A DNA stretch of 64,000 nt from CAYMPH01 sp964529415. GTDB taxonomy: Bacteria; Spirochaetota; UBA4802; UBA5550. Shown here in pieces: positions 44,301 to 52,521 of the stretch (within the stretch, counting starts at the first letter, position 1; every line of letters begins with the position of its first letter). A program made the translations under genes and the position numbers. The DNA is taken from contig CAZGWD010000009.1 in the NCBI GenBank assembly GCA_964529415.1, forward strand, positions 1 to 64,000. The letters are read 5' to 3'. Under the pieces are notes generated by a model. The model did not search any database. It saw only the letters and a list, made by a program, of their open reading frames with translations, and was not told where the DNA came from.

Positions 44301-46730
44301 CACAGGCTTTGTTTCCCTCACATAAACCCTCTGTGCAGGCTTCCATATGTATCTGTACATGTCCAGTGACACTGCTGCTGAAACAGCTTTGCCTGTATGA
44401 TCAAGGGTTATTATTTCTATTTCCTTTTTTTCATTGTTTGAATAAAAATTCTGCGAAGGATTTATTTTTATATAAAAATCACCGCGTCCTATTTTTACAG
44501 TTTTTGTCTCTGTAATACTCACATTGGTTGCATCAACAACAGTTGCCTCAACAGTGATTTCACGGTCAGACGTGTTCGTTCCTGCAGCAAGCTGGATGTT
44601 TACAATTCCGTTTTCATCGCTGTATTTTTCTCCTTCGAGTTTGATCCTGTTGTACGGCCTGCTTTCGGAATTGCCGTCCTCCCACCAGTAACCGTCCCTG
44701 TCTGAAAGGATTGTTTCGTAGAATCTGTATTTAACCAGAGCATTTTTTAATGGCGCTCCGAAAAAATATTTTGATTCAATTTTAAATTCTGCAGTGTCGC
44801 CGTTTATAAAATATGCTTTAGACGGAGTGATCTCAATAAAATATTCCGGTTTACGGTACTGTTCCACATAAAATATTCCAGATGAGAGAAGATTTCCGCT
44901 GTCAGGCCCTGCGAAGACTTCATAATCACCAAGTGTTGTATCACTTTCAAGTTTCAGTTTTCCATTTACAGTTCCCCATTCATCAAGAGAAAGTTCACCT
45001 TCAGTAATTGTTTTCTGCATATCCCTGTTTACAATTTTATAGTATATGGTTCTGTTTTCAACTGGAACGAATCTTTCCTTACGGGTTTTCCCGATTATTT
45101 TATAGTAAACTGTGTCGCCTGCTCTGTACACAGGTCTTTCTGTGTAAATAAAATATCTTGTTTTTTCACTTTCAAAAGATTGCGGAGATCCTGTATTGCA
45201 GATTGCATAGCTTCCGTCAGGGCTTACAGACAGCAGTGTCAGATGAGCGCCGGATTTAAATTTTCTGCTGAAGATTCCATTGTCATCGGTTTTTCCTCCG
45301 AGAAGAACATCAGTCGGCAATTCTTCAATTTTTGACGGCTGATTATACTCATACTTTTTATTTTTCTCAGGGGACGAATCGAACAGGGATATTTTAGCAT
45401 CAGCAACAGGGCTGTTGTCTATCAGATTCGATGTATATGCAAAAATTGTATCAGGACTTCTTTTTACAACAACGCCTATTGAGGATACAGTGAAGTATCT
45501 GCGGCTAACAACATTGCCTGCGCCTTTGATCTCGATGCAGTACCCTCCTGTTGCAAGAGGATTTTTTATCTGCATTGACTGATATTTCCATTCATACGGC
45601 CTGAATTCATTAATAGCTTCTTCCCAGGAAAGAACTTTCTCAAACCCGTCATTTTCCGGGTTTGCATTGTCAGGGAGATTTCCTCCAGCAAGAAATATCT
45701 TAATCGGAACTTTGTAAATCGTAGCGCGGACTGTTTCAAGGCGGAACGTTCTTAAATTAAACTCAAGTGAGTCTCCAGGTGTGAAAGTGTATCTGTATGA
45801 ATTAATATCAACCCCCGGAGCCTTGGGCGTTACTTCGAAGTTCTGATCCTTTATATTTTTTCCTTCAGTTACAGTTATGGTACCTGAATAATATGTATTG
45901 AATCCTTCATGTGATATGGTCAGTTTGTATTTTCCGGGCTTTATATCTTCAATATTGAATGTTCCATCAGGATACGTGGAAACATAATATGTCTGCCGCG
46001 CCTTTGCTGTTATGCTTACATTAACTGCAGGTGCATCAAGACCTGACACCTTGACCTTCCCTGAAATGGAGGAGGGCTTCGAGAGAACCATGGGCAGCCT
46101 GAAAGTTTCACCGGACTTGACTCTCTCTATTCTCGCGTTTTCTGTTATGTATCCGGATTTTGTAAAATATATCTGATATGAACCTTTTTTTAATTTATTA
46201 AATATGTAGATTCCTTCGCTATTGGTCAAGGCTATCTGCGGTTTTGATGTGTATCCGTATTCGCCGTAATTGCGGTTTGAAAGCTTAACCTCCACATCCT
46301 TAACCGGTTTTCCTGAGAGGTCTTTTACTATGCCGGTCAGTATTGCCTCTTTCTCCAGATTCATAGTGTAGCTTCCGGATGAAATATTTCCTGATTCTCT
46401 GTATGAAACGTATCCGTCAGCTGATACTTCCATCACATATCTTACCTGGTGTATGAAATCATCTATTTTGAAATATCCGCTGGAATCCGATTCCCTGAGA
46501 TAATATCCGATCCCCTTGTTAGCATTCTTGATTTCAATGCGCGCTCCCTTTATGCCTTTGCCTGTTGCGGAATCGATGATATTTCCTTCGATGATATTTT
46601 TATCTGCAATTTTTTTTACGGAATTATTATATACTGTAGTGCCGTCTTTTTTAACAGTGCTGGTTGCAGTTACGCACGCACTGAAAAAAACAGCTGATAA
46701 CAATAAAACAGGCAAAATTTTTCGGATCAT
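41379..46730 (-). CDS. Bacterial alpha-2-macroglobulin lipoprotein
   Basis: A 1783-residue protein, close to the usual bacterial A2M size, with lipobox FSAC (Cys19). Residues ~50-310 are three carboxypeptidase-regulatory-like/SdrB-type beta domains (IEGNIIDSATGKGI, GIVKDLSGKPV, SGKVKVSGLDAP). MG-type domains follow, then the intact thioester motif C1278-M-E-Q1281 within YGCMEQT, the alpha-helical A2M toroid (about 1250-1560) and a C-terminal receptor-binding-like domain. A2M traps proteases by thioester chemistry at the outer membrane or in the periplasm. The penicillin-binding protein 1C gene that often accompanies it is absent here. AGAAAG lies upstream of the start. Confidence 0.9.
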   Translation of the reverse strand: MIRKILPVLLLSAVFFSACVTATSTVKKDGTTVYNNSVKKIADKNIIEGNIIDSATGKGIKGARIEIKNANKGIGYYLRESDSSGYFKIDDFIHQVRYVMEVSADGYVSYRESGNISSGSYTMNLEKEAILTGIVKDLSGKPVKDVEVKLSNRNYGEYGYTSKPQIALTNSEGIYIFNKLKKGSYQIYFTKSGYITENARIERVKSGETFRLPMVLSKPSSISGKVKVSGLDAPAVNVSITAKARQTYYVSTYPDGTFNIEDIKPGKYKLTISHEGFNTYYSGTITVTEGKNIKDQNFEVTPKAPGVDINSYRYTFTPGDSLEFNLRTFRLETVRATIYKVPIKIFLAGGNLPDNANPENDGFEKVLSWEEAINEFRPYEWKYQSMQIKNPLATGGYCIEIKGAGNVVSRRYFTVSSIGVVVKRSPDTIFAYTSNLIDNSPVADAKISLFDSSPEKNKKYEYNQPSKIEELPTDVLLGGKTDDNGIFSRKFKSGAHLTLLSVSPDGSYAICNTGSPQSFESEKTRYFIYTERPVYRAGDTVYYKIIGKTRKERFVPVENRTIYYKIVNRDMQKTITEGELSLDEWGTVNGKLKLESDTTLGDYEVFAGPDSGNLLSSGIFYVEQYRKPEYFIEITPSKAYFINGDTAEFKIESKYFFGAPLKNALVKYRFYETILSDRDGYWWEDGNSESRPYNRIKLEGEKYSDENGIVNIQLAAGTNTSDREITVEATVVDATNVSITETKTVKIGRGDFYIKINPSQNFYSNNEKKEIEIITLDHTGKAVSAAVSLDMYRYIWKPAQRVYVRETKPVFSRKISTDETGKKTIELPKKFELSGEFDFAAEALDRRDNRITASKIIWIYDTEGSVSASKFKNLEISLNNSELTGAKEITALVKSRFLDSYVCLTLEGRDIYETKVVKMTGNIVPVKFNIRQQYAPNLFLSAVMQRKKALYMTSAGISLPTKDTGLFITIKPESAKYKPGEKARVEIKVTNSEGKPVKADISLGAVDESIYYIRRDHTPKMVDYFYTKISNWILTSYSFPLSILAGAGKDGKTKVREKFEDTAFWKADIKTNAAGIAYAEFTLPDNLTTWRLTARGHDLYGRVGENIQKFLVTQDLIARVGKPRFFTEGDSVGIIGIVNSNTDRGLENVKTEMKIDGKETRPDKETKISLPSFGTARNFYTYNVPDRKTESTLEFSSKADTEAADAVKYTVPVERKGSAYKLYGTGDMSFNKTVDISQLKDSDDFEFIPEKITISVNPSPAISMIQSMKFLDEYPYGCMEQTINKFIPNLALMKLMEKNDLGKFIDKKISTNLDDKVKAGIDKVQGYQNEDGTWGWWNGDRGNAFLTGYVLYSLYIANSQSNTSVNSTVVENGLTAVNRILSARDIEGPDAYAYLSYIYALWGKWNDAGIKKIISLKERNPYQLAFSIRAISAGIKHRKFKGEKLKLMTDTLNTFLTELKAMQKKDGRGIYWQTTGSQRWDWPGGNTEITAHVLSALVESGDKSTIPSQIVKSLSNRARDGSWTSTKETASSIFSIIGYIDENGIDMKLKGNIDFKLNSEKITNVKYNLEENNDLSMMKKTIPLKNDSAVKNFTLEAAGDAGGDASFDAVISGTLNYKAKGFLSIFKTEDKSLKNLSNGISVLRTFSAITRVRDLNRTEYLVPQSLADRKEINAGDEILVKLKFVAEDDFKYLVLEDFLPSGFEVTKKNAYDDAPFVHSERWDNRMVFFFNDLKKGEVYETAYIVRAELHGKFMVRPARMECMYEPSIQGWSAPAIIEVKKKD

Positions 46731-46894
46731 TTCTTTCTCCAGATGGTTGGTTTAAATTATACTAATTGAGCAGGCTAATATTTGCAATAAAAATTTTAAA
46801 AATCAATGACGGGTTCTGTTTTTTAGAATTTTAAAAAAAAATGAAAAGTCTAAAAAAATACAATTGGAATTGAATAATTTTTTTGAATTATTTA

Positions 46895-46930
46895 GAAAAG
46901 AAAAGGCTCATTTTGGAATGAGCCTTTTTT
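46895..46930 (-). terminator. Rho-independent terminator of Fe-S protein gene
   Basis: AAAAGGCTCATT (46901-46912) and AATGAGCCTTTT (46917-46928) form a 12-bp stem with loop TTGG. On the minus strand the stem is followed by a TTTTCTTTTC run. It lies 17 bp beyond the stop codon at 46947. Confidence 0.8.
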
Positions 46931-46946
46931 ATAAATAAACTATATT

Positions 46947-48956
46947 TTAAATTTTTTCTGCAACTAATTCAGCAATATCTTTAACTTCAATATTCAAATC
47001 AAGTTCATTGCTTGCATCAGTCAGCATTGTAATGCAGAAAGGGCATCCGGTGCATAAAGTCTGTGCACCAGTTAAATTCGCTTCTTTTATTCTGTTCTGG
47101 CGAATAGCTTCATTGCCTGGTTCTTCTTCTTTCCACATATTTGCCCCGCCAGCTCCGCAGCAGAAACTGCGGTTACGCGTACGGTCCATTTCTATTAAAT
47201 CCGCACCGGCAGATTTCAATATGAACCTGGGTTCGCTGAAAATTTCATTGTGGCGTCCAAGATAGCACGGGTCGTGATATGTAATCTTTTTCTTATCATT
47301 TGACTTGATATTAAGTTTTCCGGATTCCATGAGATTTTTTATAAATTCAGAATGATGAATCACTTCATAGTTTCCGCCAAACTGCCGGTAATCATTTTTT
47401 AATGCCTGCAGACAATGCGGACATGTAACTATAATCTTTTTAACATTGAATGAGTCCAGCAATTCTATATTTGCTTCTGCCATTACAGAAAAAAGATATT
47501 CGTTCCCTGCTCTGCGAGCGCTGTCTCCTGTGCAGTTTTCATTAATACCCAGTATGGCAAAATTTATGCCTGCTTTATTCAGTATTTTTGCAAAAGATCT
47601 TGCTATCTGCTGTCCGCGTTCATCATATGCACCGACACAACCAACCCAGTAAAGGTATTCAAAATCAGGATTTTCCTCTACTGTTTTAACAGATAAACTT
47701 TTATCTTTTTCAAACCATTCTGTTCTGCGGTCTCTTCCCATATTCCAGGGATTTCCGTTGCGCTCCATTCCATTAAATGCATTTTGTAATTCCCGCGGAA
47801 ATTCCGCTACAGTAAGCACTCTGTCGCGCCTGACGTTCAGAATATCCTGTATTGGTTCATTGCCAACCGGACATATCTCAGCGCATGCAGCACAGCTTGT
47901 GCACGCCCAGAGGGCAGATTCACTTAAAAGATTTCCGACGAATCCGCTTGCGGCATCTTTACCTGCTGCAAGAGCTCCTGCGTTTTTATTTATAAAATAG
48001 CGTTTGTTTATTTCAAGCGCTGAAGGACTGAGTTCTTTTCCAGTTACATACGCAGGGCATACATCCTGGCATCTGTTGCACATTATACAGGCAAATGAAT
48101 CTATAAGCAATTTTTTTTCCAGCTGCTCAAGTTTAGATACACCAAACTGCTCGGTATCTTCTTTTTCAAAATCAATTTTTTCAAGAGTACCTGGAGATAA
48201 ACGATTTGGCCTTGTAAAAAAATTAAAAGGCCCCATGAATAAATGAGCATGCTTGCTGATTGCAAAATAAGGGATAAAACAGAAAATCAGACCTATTGCC
48301 AGCCACCAGAAAATATGCTGAAAAATCTCAGCTGTATTGTGTTCCATATTTTTCCATAAACCTGAAAAAAAACTCGCAAGAGGCTGCCACTCATCAATCC
48401 CATCTATACGGATAGTGAATGTTTCACCTATAAACCTGAATCCAATATGAAGCATAATAAAAAAACCGACTATCAGCGAATCCCTGCTTACTCCCCGGCG
48501 TACAGTATTGAGCAAAAGCACATTTTCGCGGATATAAAGGCGTTTTGTACTGATAAAAAATCTCCTTATCAGGAGAATAAAAACTGAAACAATAGCCAGT
48601 ACGCTGAAAATATCTACAAATATCCTGTACATTTTTCCTATCAAACCAGTTCCTAAAAAATGGAACCCCGGAATAAAACCTGCAAGAATATCACCTGCAT
48701 TAACAAGAATATACAGGGTAAAGGCCCATGCAACCAGAGCATGAATAAAACTTACAATCGGGCGGTTAACAAACACTGTTTTTTGTGTTACAAAAACCAG
48801 AAATGCTTCAATAGATCTTTTAAAGATATTATCAAAATGCAGTTTTCCCTGGCCTTTTAATACCAGCTTTACACGGCTTGACCATGTTTTGTATGTCACC
48901 ATTAACATTAAAACAGTAATCAAAATAAAAAGTATTTTTTCAGGAAACGTTAACAT
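46947..48956 (-). CDS. ETF:menaquinone-oxidoreductase-like (Fe-S)-binding membrane protein
   Basis: A 669-residue protein. The N-terminal ~250 residues form a NarI-like cytochrome-b-type membrane domain (several hydrophobic helices with histidines). Two 4Fe-4S clusters follow (CIMCNRCQDVCPA and CTSCAACAEICPV). The C-terminal half has HdrB/LldE-type cysteine-rich (CCG) motifs: WVGCVGAY, CPHCLQAL, HDPCYLGRH and CCGAGGANMW. This architecture matches the FadF/EMO group that links electron-transfer flavoprotein to membrane menaquinone in fatty-acid oxidation. It is a plausible electron sink for the acyl-CoA dehydrogenase at 20225. A terminator follows at 46895. Confidence 0.88.
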   Translation of the reverse strand: MLTFPEKILFILITVLMLMVTYKTWSSRVKLVLKGQGKLHFDNIFKRSIEAFLVFVTQKTVFVNRPIVSFIHALVAWAFTLYILVNAGDILAGFIPGFHFLGTGLIGKMYRIFVDIFSVLAIVSVFILLIRRFFISTKRLYIRENVLLLNTVRRGVSRDSLIVGFFIMLHIGFRFIGETFTIRIDGIDEWQPLASFFSGLWKNMEHNTAEIFQHIFWWLAIGLIFCFIPYFAISKHAHLFMGPFNFFTRPNRLSPGTLEKIDFEKEDTEQFGVSKLEQLEKKLLIDSFACIMCNRCQDVCPAYVTGKELSPSALEINKRYFINKNAGALAAGKDAASGFVGNLLSESALWACTSCAACAEICPVGNEPIQDILNVRRDRVLTVAEFPRELQNAFNGMERNGNPWNMGRDRRTEWFEKDKSLSVKTVEENPDFEYLYWVGCVGAYDERGQQIARSFAKILNKAGINFAILGINENCTGDSARRAGNEYLFSVMAEANIELLDSFNVKKIIVTCPHCLQALKNDYRQFGGNYEVIHHSEFIKNLMESGKLNIKSNDKKKITYHDPCYLGRHNEIFSEPRFILKSAGADLIEMDRTRNRSFCCGAGGANMWKEEEPGNEAIRQNRIKEANLTGAQTLCTGCPFCITMLTDASNELDLNIEVKDIAELVAEKI

Positions 48957-49162
48957 GATTTACCTCGCTATATTTTTTTTATTCAATGATCTGGAATAGG
49001 AATAACTAATATAATGTTATTTTTGATGATAGAACCTATACAGATTAATTCATTTTTTATCTTAAAATAAAAGTATACTAAATACTTGATCCTGTCGTCC
49101 GGGTTAATAAACCCGCACTTATTTTATTTTTTTTTTGCAGCTGGAATTGAATCGTTCGGGAA

Positions 49163-50329
49163 TTATCCCGAAGCGGAAAGTCCTGTGCGGAATTCTTTAG
49201 GTGTTTTACCTGTAAATTTTTTAAACATTGTATTGAAAGTTGATTTTGAATTGAATCCTGCGTTTAAGGCGATTGTCAGGATATTCTGGTTTTTGTAATT
49301 CGGGTCTGAAAGTTTCTGCTTTACCTCGTCGACCCTGTAGCTGTTTATAAAATTAAAGAAATTCTGTTTAAAGTGTATGTTCAGTATCATGGAAAGGTGA
49401 TGTGTGGACAGGGAAATTTCATCAGCAAGGTCCTGTAATGTCAGTTCTTCATTCAGGAAAGGCTTATTTTCCGACATATAGTTTCGAAGCTTTTTCACGT
49501 AGTTCTCTTCTTTCGAAGCCGGCAGCCTCAGCTTTTCATACCTGGGGGAAGAAGCAGGCTCATCCTGTGGAACGGCTTTATCTATGAGCCTCACCCTGTT
49601 TAAAATTTCAGGCTGTACAGCTGCAAAAAAAGCCATTCCGAATCCAAGAACCAGGCCGAACAGAATTGCAATGACATCAAGTATATCATATCCCTGCCTC
49701 ACATGGCCCTCACGGGTAAACGGCAGAAAAATAAAAATAACAATCATTATTAAAACCACCAGGGCTCCGCGGAAAAGAGACAGTTTCATGGCATCAATCG
49801 CGGAAAAATATTCTTTCAGCCTGTTAATATATTTCTGAAGAGCATATAGGGACAAAGCATAAAGTAAGCTTTCAAAAATCAGGCCGCCTCCGTTAATTGC
49901 CAGGTTTAAATATATTACATACCCGGGCAGATGATTTGAATCAAATCCAAACTGAAGAATTATATTTACAGTTAATGCAATAACGAACGGGGCGAATATA
50001 AAGAGGTGTTTTTTCGAAATGGTTTTAATCCGTGCAGTCAGGAGAGCGAAATACAAATAAATTGACGGACCGAACATGAATGAATATGGAATTATGCTCA
50101 GCTGGTATGGCCTTGCAGGTTCTATATATCCCCTGGCGCCAAGATAAAGTTCGAGCATATCTATGGCTGTTAAAGCCATGATAATAGAAAGATACCGGTT
50201 GGCCTTTCTGTTGTTTTTTTTAAAAAGCAGAACAAAAAATAAAAAAACAGACTGGATAGCTCCAACTAAACAGATTGTTCCGAATATTTCCCGCATAATT
50301 ATTTCATCCCCCGGAAAAAGATTCAGCAT
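49163..50329 (-). CDS. Membrane-embedded AraC-family regulator
   Basis: A 388-residue protein. The first ~250 residues form about seven membrane segments (AIQSVFLFFVLLF and others), a 7TM sensor domain. The C-terminal ~100 residues are an AraC/XylS-type DNA-binding domain with two helix-turn-helix units (LTLQDLADEISLSTHHLSMIL and ILTIALNAGFNSKSTFNTMF). Membrane-bound AraC regulators of this layout are common in Bacteroidota and leptospires. The start could be the ATG at 50329 or a slightly later one at 50296. The AMMECR1 gene lies 47 bp upstream on the same strand. The signal and regulon are unknown. Confidence 0.85.
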   Translation of the reverse strand: MLNLFPGDEIIMREIFGTICLVGAIQSVFLFFVLLFKKNNRKANRYLSIIMALTAIDMLELYLGARGYIEPARPYQLSIIPYSFMFGPSIYLYFALLTARIKTISKKHLFIFAPFVIALTVNIILQFGFDSNHLPGYVIYLNLAINGGGLIFESLLYALSLYALQKYINRLKEYFSAIDAMKLSLFRGALVVLIMIVIFIFLPFTREGHVRQGYDILDVIAILFGLVLGFGMAFFAAVQPEILNRVRLIDKAVPQDEPASSPRYEKLRLPASKEENYVKKLRNYMSENKPFLNEELTLQDLADEISLSTHHLSMILNIHFKQNFFNFINSYRVDEVKQKLSDPNYKNQNILTIALNAGFNSKSTFNTMFKKFTGKTPKEFRTGLSASG

Positions 50330-50375
50330 CAGTTCCAGCTTGTCAAGAAATCCGGGAGTAGATATAAATAAAAAT

Positions 50376-50981
50376 TTACTGTGGATTCCTGATCGTTACT
50401 GCATTAAAAATCTCCGCCTGGAATTCCCTGCCTCTGTATTCTCTTTTTATATATGATGATGTTTTAATCTCAGCCGGAACGAAAACATATTTATCACCAT
50501 TTTCTAGAGTAATTACAACACCCGTTCTTTTTAAATCAGCGCTTTCAAGATCATTCACCGGTACTGGCTGATCTGCGATTGTTAAAATTATTTCCGCATT
50601 ATCAAGTTCATCGATTTCAAGTGGTTTGTAGCGCGGATCGCTTTTTAATGCTGCAAGAAGATACTCGTTTAAAACATTTCCAATCGAATCAGACCTGTGG
50701 CTGAATGATCCGTAGCAGCCTCTAACTTTTCCGTTTTTAATTATTGTAATGAACAGTCCAAGCCTTCCGAAAAATGAGGGTGTGGTTATTCCGGAAATAC
50801 TGTTTTTTAATACAGGAGTTCTATTTAAATAATTGGCAGCCTGCTTTTTTAGCAGAATGATTAAATTAAAGGAATCTTTTGTTTTAGAAAATTTTTTCCA
50901 ATCACTGAGTATATCATTTTGGCCGGAATTCAAAGCCGGTAATAGAGTAATAAATAATAGGGGTAGCAGTATTTTTTTCAT
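50376..50981 (-). CDS. AMMECR1-domain protein with signal peptide
   Basis: A 201-residue AMMECR1-family protein (AmmeMemoRadiSam system protein A). The core GLFITIIKNGKVRGCYGSF carries the conserved GxRGC-like motif (here VRGCYGS), followed by AALKSDPRYKPLEIDEL, the family's second signature. The family's role is unsettled; it is often linked with a radical SAM and a Memo protein. Unusually, residues 1-20 form a signal-like peptide (LLPLLFITLLPALNSG), suggesting export, whereas the family is normally cytoplasmic. No clear ribosome site is seen before the ATG. The Memo and radical SAM partners are not adjacent. Confidence 0.82.
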   Translation of the reverse strand: MKKILLPLLFITLLPALNSGQNDILSDWKKFSKTKDSFNLIILLKKQAANYLNRTPVLKNSISGITTPSFFGRLGLFITIIKNGKVRGCYGSFSHRSDSIGNVLNEYLLAALKSDPRYKPLEIDELDNAEIILTIADQPVPVNDLESADLKRTGVVITLENGDKYVFVPAEIKTSSYIKREYRGREFQAEIFNAVTIRNPQ

Positions 50982-50983
50982 AT

Positions 50984-51014
50984 GTAAAAAAATAAGGCTG
51001 CATTTCTGCAGCCT
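50984..51014 (-). terminator. Terminator of the tRNA-Lys/tRNA-Glu transcript
   Basis: On the minus strand AGGCTGCA (51014-51007), loop GAAA, TGCAGCCT (51002-50995) and a T-rich tail follow tRNA-Glu by 8 nt. Confidence 0.82.
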
Positions 51015-51022
51015 ATTTTATG

Positions 51023-51094
51023 CATCCCCGAGGGGAATCGAACCCCTGCTGCCGAGATGAAAACCCGGTGTCCTGACCACTAGACGACGGGGAC
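51023..51094 (-). tRNA. tRNA-Glu (anticodon TTC)
   Basis: A 72-nt cloverleaf. Acceptor GTCCCCG pairs with CGGGGAT, D-arm TCGTCTAGTGGTCAGGA, anticodon stem CCGGG/CTCGG with loop TTTTCAT (anticodon TTC), and T-loop GGTTCGATTCC. The discriminator is G and CCA is not encoded. It is 31 nt after tRNA-Lys, in the same transcript. Confidence 0.95.
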
Positions 51095-51125
51095 AAGTAT
51101 TTATTTACGATGCGGTAAATAAATT

Positions 51126-51198
51126 TGAGACGCCCGGGAATCGAACCCGGGACCCACTGATTAAAAGTCAGTTGCTCTACCAACTGAGCTAGCATCTC
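51126..51198 (-). tRNA. tRNA-Lys (anticodon TTT)
   Basis: A 73-nt cloverleaf. Acceptor GAGATGC/GCGTCTC, D-arm TAGCTCAGTTGGTAGAGC, anticodon stem ACTGA/TCAGT with loop CTTTTAA (anticodon TTT), T-arm CCGGGTTCGATTCCCGG and discriminator A. CCA is not encoded. Confidence 0.95.
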
Positions 51199-51214
51199 TG
51201 ATATAGTGAAATAC

Positions 51215-51243
51215 CAGATACCTAAATGGGCCTTTGATGTCAA
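51215..51243 (-). promoter_or_regulatory. Promoter of the tRNA pair
   Basis: On the minus strand TTGACA (51243-51238), a 17-bp spacer and TATCTG (51220-51215), 17 bp before tRNA-Lys. It resembles the boxes seen before tmRNA and 5S rRNA. Confidence 0.75.
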
Positions 51244-51341
51244 TCAAAAAGTATAAAAAAAAAATTCTAATAATTTTTTCTTTACAAACACAGCGTTTGA
51301 ATTTTAAAATGTGTCAGATTAAATCAATATTGGGGTATTTT

Positions 51342-51971
51342 ATGAAAAAAGCCTTATTTCTATCAATCTTTTTTTTATTTATTTCAGGCTGTTCCACATA
51401 TCGTGTATCAAATGAAATTGATAAAAGGTCATCATACTCAAAATTTAAGAAAAGCGGAATTATATTAAGATTATCAAAAAATACATCATTATCTGAAAAA
51501 AATTATACATCTACTCTATTATTCTGGTTGAACGGGTATAAGAAAAAAAATGATATTCAGATTATTTCTGAAGTCACTCCGGGGCTTTCCAAATTTGAAT
51601 CTTCAATAGACAGATTCTATCAGTTATCGAATGAAAAAGATTTTCTCCGGTTTAAATCTGCTGGAGTTGTTTCAACAATAACAAGCAAAAACAGTTTTGA
51701 ACTGAATAAACTTATAACAGATAACGGCTTTGACAGTCTGATATTCTTTGAAGTTGACGGCGGTGCGTATGCAGAGATGCAGTTTATTGATTTTGATTCA
51801 ATGATTGTTATGGTTGATAAAAATCTTGAAATTGTTTATATGGACCACCAGAAAAAATCATTTGAAATAGATGAATTTATTGAAGCAGATGCTGTTAAAC
51901 ACCTGCTCGATAAGATAAGTGAAAGATTTGCCTCCCAGATGGCATCAATGGGGTTTTTAGAAAAGAAATAA
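51342..51971 (+). CDS. Lipoprotein of unknown function
   Basis: A 209-residue lipoprotein starting at ATG 51342 (MKKALF), preceded by TTGGGGTA. The signal peptide ends in lipobox ISGC (Cys17-like). The mature part is a mixed alpha/beta domain with no recognised family. A longer frame starting at 51234 lacks a ribosome site and would bury the signal. It lies between the tRNA genes and tmRNA, which are on the other strand. Confidence 0.75.
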   Translation: MKKALFLSIFFLFISGCSTYRVSNEIDKRSSYSKFKKSGIILRLSKNTSLSEKNYTSTLLFWLNGYKKKNDIQIISEVTPGLSKFESSIDRFYQLSNEKDFLRFKSAGVVSTITSKNSFELNKLITDNGFDSLIFFEVDGGAYAEMQFIDFDSMIVMVDKNLEIVYMDHQKKSFEIDEFIEADAVKHLLDKISERFASQMASMGFLEKK

Positions 51972-51974
51972 ATT

Positions 51975-52325
51975 TGGAGACGGCGGGAGTCGAACCCGCG
52001 TCCTACAACTCACAACCAGAACGTCTACATGCTTATCCCGTTCATTTGCTTCCGGCAGTTCAACCAGGAACGAGAACCGTTTGAAATGCCAGTCTCCCTG
52101 AAAGATTCGCCCTCATCACGGGAGAAAGAAATCAGGCTATCCTCAATCTTATGACGCCTACAGATATCTTTGAGGAGCAGATATTCCTTCAGCGTAGCAG
52201 GTACTAAGCTGCTAAAGCAAAATTTTCGTTTGCATTTACATATTTTCTGCCAGTATTTACGAGATGACAGCACGCTCGGCATGCAGTTCTGATCCTGACA
52301 TTGCAGTCGAAACCGGATCGTCCCC
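51975..52325 (-). ncRNA. ssrA: Transfer-messenger RNA (tmRNA)
   Basis: A one-piece tmRNA of about 351 nt. The 5' end begins GGGGACGATCCGGTTTCGAC and pairs (GGGGACG with CGTCTCC) with the 3' end, which has the TTCGACTCCCGCCGTC T-arm. The mRNA-like part encodes a short tag starting at the resume codon GCA (52233-52231): A-N-E-N-F-A-L-A-A, stop TAG (52206-52204). The tag ends in the ALAA degron for ClpXP. It rescues stalled ribosomes together with SmpB (not in this window). Confidence 0.95.
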
Positions 52326-52335
52326 TATATTTGTT

Positions 52336-52364
52336 AAGATATTTAAAATTGAAGTATTTGTCAA
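52336..52364 (-). promoter_or_regulatory. Promoter of tmRNA
   Basis: On the minus strand TTGACA (52364-52359), a 17-bp spacer and TATCTT (52341-52336), 10 bp before the tmRNA 5' end. It is a near-consensus strong promoter. Confidence 0.8.
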
Positions 52365-52521
52365 GTAAATGATACTTTGGACTGTTTCAGTTTATAAATT
52401 ATTATAGTTGATTTTGTTAACAATATGTGTCAGATTGTCTTCTATGTAAGAGTGATTTTAATTAATAATCCCTTTTATATCAATGTAATTCCTTAAAAAA
52501 TAAGCAATTCCTGAGAAAAAT

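Noticed and set aside
43747..44515. Several plus-strand frames opposite the A2M gene
   Set aside because: They are antisense frames of a confident long gene and have no start signals.
51013..51243. Minus-strand frame spanning the tRNA genes
   Set aside because: It covers both tRNAs and their promoter; not a protein gene.
52025..52282. Minus-strand frame within tmRNA
   Set aside because: It lies inside the tmRNA structure.
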